7,418 nt of DNA from an uncultured Phascolarctobacterium sp. (lineage in GTDB: Bacteria; Bacillota; Negativicutes; Acidaminococcales; Acidaminococcaceae), in assembly GCA_905207485.1 (NCBI GenBank), contig CAJLLL010000064.1:1-7418 (forward strand), written 5' to 3'. Each line of letters begins with the position of its first letter. The stretch's first letter is position 1. Positions 6,171-7,418 of the stretch are shown in pieces. A program made the translations under genes and the position numbers. The notes beneath the pieces were generated by a model. The model searched no databases. It worked only from the letters and a program-made list of their open reading frames with translations, and was not told where the DNA came from.

Positions 6171-7153
6171 AATTCTACCGGTATGCTGTTGGTATAGCGG
6201 TTTTCCTGCCGCTCTGTCAGGTGGGCATATCGGCTGCTCATGTTGATGTTGCTGTGCCGCAGCGTTTCCTGTACTTGTTTTAAATCCTTTGTTTCCTTAT
6301 ATAAAAGAGTGCCGCAGGTATGACGAAGCATGTGCCCGGCACGTCCTTTTTCCTTCAGGCCAGCAGCGGCCAGCCATTTATTAACGGCGTCGCGCACGGC
6401 CTGCCTTATCATCCGATGCCCGTACATATTATTTGAGGTAGAGGTAAATACCGGCGTCGGCTTTTCATCATCATACCTCTTGGACATGCGGAAGCGGTCT
6501 TTGCTTTTAAGGTAGCGCATCAGCAACGCAAAGGTGTCCTGGCGCGGGTAAATCATCGCATTTTTGCCTTTTCCGTGTACCAGTATACTTTGCTGTTCGA
6601 TGTTTATATCTTCCTCATTCATGCGGTGAATTTCAACGGTACGCAAACCTTCTATTGCCATAAAGGCAATAATAACTTTATCGCGCAGCTCCTTTTCAGT
6701 TTCACAGGAAATAGCATGAAAAAGGTATTCCAGCTTACCGGCAGATAAATAGGGGATATTTACAAGTGCCGCATCCGGGTCACGCGGCGCTTTAACATCT
6801 TCTGCCGGATTTTCGGTTATAATATGAAATTTTTGGGCAAGGTGGTAAAACTTGCGTATTGCAGTTAGTTTTGCTGCTACTGTATTAACCTTTTGTTTTT
6901 TTTCGATAAGAAAATCACGATACAAAATAATATGGGGTTCTTGTATACGCAGCGGTTTAAAATCATTATCTTTGCACCAGGAAAGAAATTCACGAATCTG
7001 GCCGAAATAATTTTTTAAAGTATCTTCGGAGGGATTCCCGCCGGCAATATATTTTTTTAAGACGTCCTCATAGTTATCCAAAAATATTTCTTCGACGTCA
7101 GCGTAAGAATATTTTGCAATTTTTGATTTATCAGTAATAAAATCAGGAAGCAT
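6164..7153 (-). CDS. Tyrosine recombinase (XerC/XerD-like or phage-type integrase)
   Basis: Site-specific recombinase that cuts and rejoins DNA through a covalent 3'-phosphotyrosine. The 329-residue product has a SAM-like core-binding domain (about 25-115, including SEDTLKNYFGQIREFLSWC) and a C-terminal catalytic domain with the complete active site. That site is Arg171 (EGLRTVEI), Lys195 (VHGKGKN), His274 and Arg277 (HMLRHTCG), His300 (LRHSN) and nucleophile Tyr309 (SSRYAHL). It is somewhat longer than XerC/XerD (about 300). ATG 7153 is chosen because GGAG sits 8 nt upstream; the in-frame TTG at 7216 has no ribosome-binding site and lies at or before the predicted transcription start. The gene is monocistronic with its own consensus promoter. 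No excisionase, att site or phage genes are visible, so whether it mobilises an element, inverts DNA or is a domesticated Xer-like enzyme cannot be decided here. Confidence 0.93.
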   Translation of the reverse strand: MLPDFITDKSKIAKYSYADVEEIFLDNYEDVLKKYIAGGNPSEDTLKNYFGQIREFLSWCKDNDFKPLRIQEPHIILYRDFLIEKKQKVNTVAAKLTAIRKFYHLAQKFHIITENPAEDVKAPRDPDAALVNIPYLSAGKLEYLFHAISCETEKELRDKVIIAFMAIEGLRTVEIHRMNEEDINIEQQSILVHGKGKNAMIYPRQDTFALLMRYLKSKDRFRMSKRYDDEKPTPVFTSTSNNMYGHRMIRQAVRDAVNKWLAAAGLKEKGRAGHMLRHTCGTLLYKETKDLKQVQETLRHSNINMSSRYAHLTERQENRYTNSIPVELE

Positions 7154-7161
7154 AATAAAAA

Positions 7162-7165
7162 CTCC
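7162..7165 (-). promoter_or_regulatory. Ribosome-binding site of the recombinase gene
   Basis: GGAG on the minus strand, 8 nt before the ATG at 7153. It supports that start over the upstream TTG at 7216. Confidence 0.6.
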
Positions 7166-7224
7166 ATATATAATAAATTTTAGCTTATTCAAAACTGTGT
7201 TTTTTGCACGTTTCAACTATGTAT

Positions 7225-7253
7225 ATTTTACATTATACTTAGTTAAATGTCAA
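7225..7253 (-). promoter_or_regulatory. Recombinase gene promoter, near consensus
   Basis: On the minus strand a perfect TTGACA (-35, 7248-7253), a 17-bp spacer and TAAAAT (-10, 7225-7230). A second -10-like TATAAT lies inside the spacer (7232-7237) but has no properly spaced -35. The predicted start is near 7218, leaving a leader of about 65 nt. The -35 abuts the T-run of a terminator entering from the right. Confidence 0.7.
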
Positions 7254-7280
7254 AAAAATAAAAGGCTGTATTACAGCCTT
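7252..7280 (-). terminator. Intrinsic terminator for a minus-strand transcript entering from the right
   Basis: The plus-strand stem AAGGCTGT (7262-7269) and ACAGCCTT (7273-7280), 8 bp with a 3-nt loop, is followed on the minus strand by TTATTTTTTTG. There is no T-run on the plus-strand side, so it is directional. It implies a gene on the minus strand ending to the right. Confidence 0.8.
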
Positions 7281-7288
7281 GTTAAGAA

Positions 7289-7327
7289 AAATATAGAGGA
7301 CACTGTAGCACAATGTTCTCTATATTT
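7289..7327. repeat. 39-bp near-perfect palindrome (hairpin) near the recombinase gene
   Basis: AAATATAGAGGACACTGT (7289-7306), a 3-nt AGC centre, and ACAATGTTCTCTATATTT (7310-7327). Of 18 positions, 16 are Watson-Crick pairs, one is G-T and one is a C-A mismatch. On the minus strand the stem is followed by TTCTT. It could be a 3'-UTR hairpin of the gene entering from the right, an end structure of a mobile element, or a protein-binding or recombination site. The sequence alone does not decide. Confidence 0.75.
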
Positions 7328-7351
7328 AGCTTATTTTTTAAATAAATATTT

Positions 7352-7418
7352 TCAATAATCCCATAGTCTAACTACTGATTTTAGATGTCCAAATTCTAGT
7401 CTAACTATATCTTTGTAT
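7352..7418 (-). CDS. Possible 3' end of a minus-strand gene cut by the right edge
   Basis: One minus-strand frame is open from the window edge to a TGA at 7352-7354 and encodes YKDIVRLEFGHLKSVVRLWDY. The other two minus-strand frames are closed by stops close to the edge. The VRL tripeptide occurs twice, 11 residues apart, encoded by an 11-bp direct DNA repeat in the same frame. A directional terminator at 7252-7280 shows that a minus-strand transcript does end here. With only 21 codons, an open frame could be chance, and I do not recognise the protein. Confidence 0.35.
   Translation of the reverse strand, partial: YKDIVRLEFGHLKSVVRLWDY
7364..7407 (+). repeat. Pair of 11-bp direct repeats 33 bp apart
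   Basis: TAGTCTAACTA occurs at 7364-7374 and 7397-7407. Each copy has TAGT/ACTA dyad symmetry. The 33-bp period is about three helical turns and also exactly 11 codons, so it fits either paired protein-binding sites or a short repeat within a coding sequence. Confidence 0.6.

Noticed and set aside
7154..7216. Upstream TTG start at 7216 for the recombinase
   Set aside because: It has no ribosome-binding site and coincides with or precedes the predicted transcription start; ATG 7153 has GGAG at good spacing.
7289..7327. The palindrome as a dif site for Xer recombination
   Set aside because: dif sites have two different 11-bp arms around a 6-bp centre with a recognisable consensus; this sequence has longer matched arms, a 3-nt centre and no resemblance to the dif sequences I know.
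7313..7345. Plus-strand ATG mini-ORF of 10 codons
   Set aside because: It starts inside the palindrome, has no ribosome-binding site and is too short to support.

Overview
The window looks like a chromosomal segment from an anaerobic, low-to-moderate-GC bacterium of the Firmicutes (Bacillota) type. The evidence is strong AGGAGG-type Shine-Dalgarno sites, a Bacillota-style ribosomal protein S20 with a UUG start, sigma-A-like promoters, a dinB promoter carrying a near-match to the Bacillus-type LexA box, and an [FeFe] hydrogenase of the group B type found in strict anaerobes. A Negativicutes origin (for example the Acidaminococcaceae or Veillonellaceae) is my best guess, but it is a guess and not demonstrated.

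Layout from left to right. Positions 1-1726 (minus) hold lepA (elongation factor 4), cut by the left edge about 20-25 codons before its end. A divergent intergenic region separates it from rpsT (ribosomal protein S20, plus, 1923-2186), which ends in a clear intrinsic terminator. Convergent to rpsT is dinB (DNA polymerase IV, minus, 2237-3373) with a probable SOS-controlled promoter. Upstream of dinB is a secreted SIMPL-domain (DUF541) protein (minus, 3540-4256) with its own long terminator. Upstream of that is a 495-residue multi-cluster [FeFe] hydrogenase, group B-like (minus, 4313-5800), with a good promoter. No terminator is visible between the hydrogenase and the SIMPL gene, so the two may be partly co-transcribed.

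A divergent region separates the hydrogenase from a small unknown acidic protein (plus, about 5940-6134). This is convergent with a complete tyrosine recombinase (minus, 6164-7153), and the two share a bidirectional terminator. To the right of the recombinase are a consensus promoter, a minus-strand terminator abutting it, a 39-bp near-perfect palindrome, and a pair of 11-bp direct repeats 33 bp apart. The repeats lie inside what may be the last 21 codons of another minus-strand gene that enters from the right edge.

Functionally this is mostly housekeeping: translation (LepA, S20), DNA damage tolerance (Pol IV), an envelope protein and anaerobic hydrogen/electron metabolism. The accessory-looking part is the right-hand 1.5 kb, with the recombinase, the orphan small protein and the structured non-coding DNA. 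I see no CRISPR array, tRNA or rRNA, and no clearly new multi-gene system. The right-edge structures and the hydrogenase/small-protein divergent region deserve the most attention.
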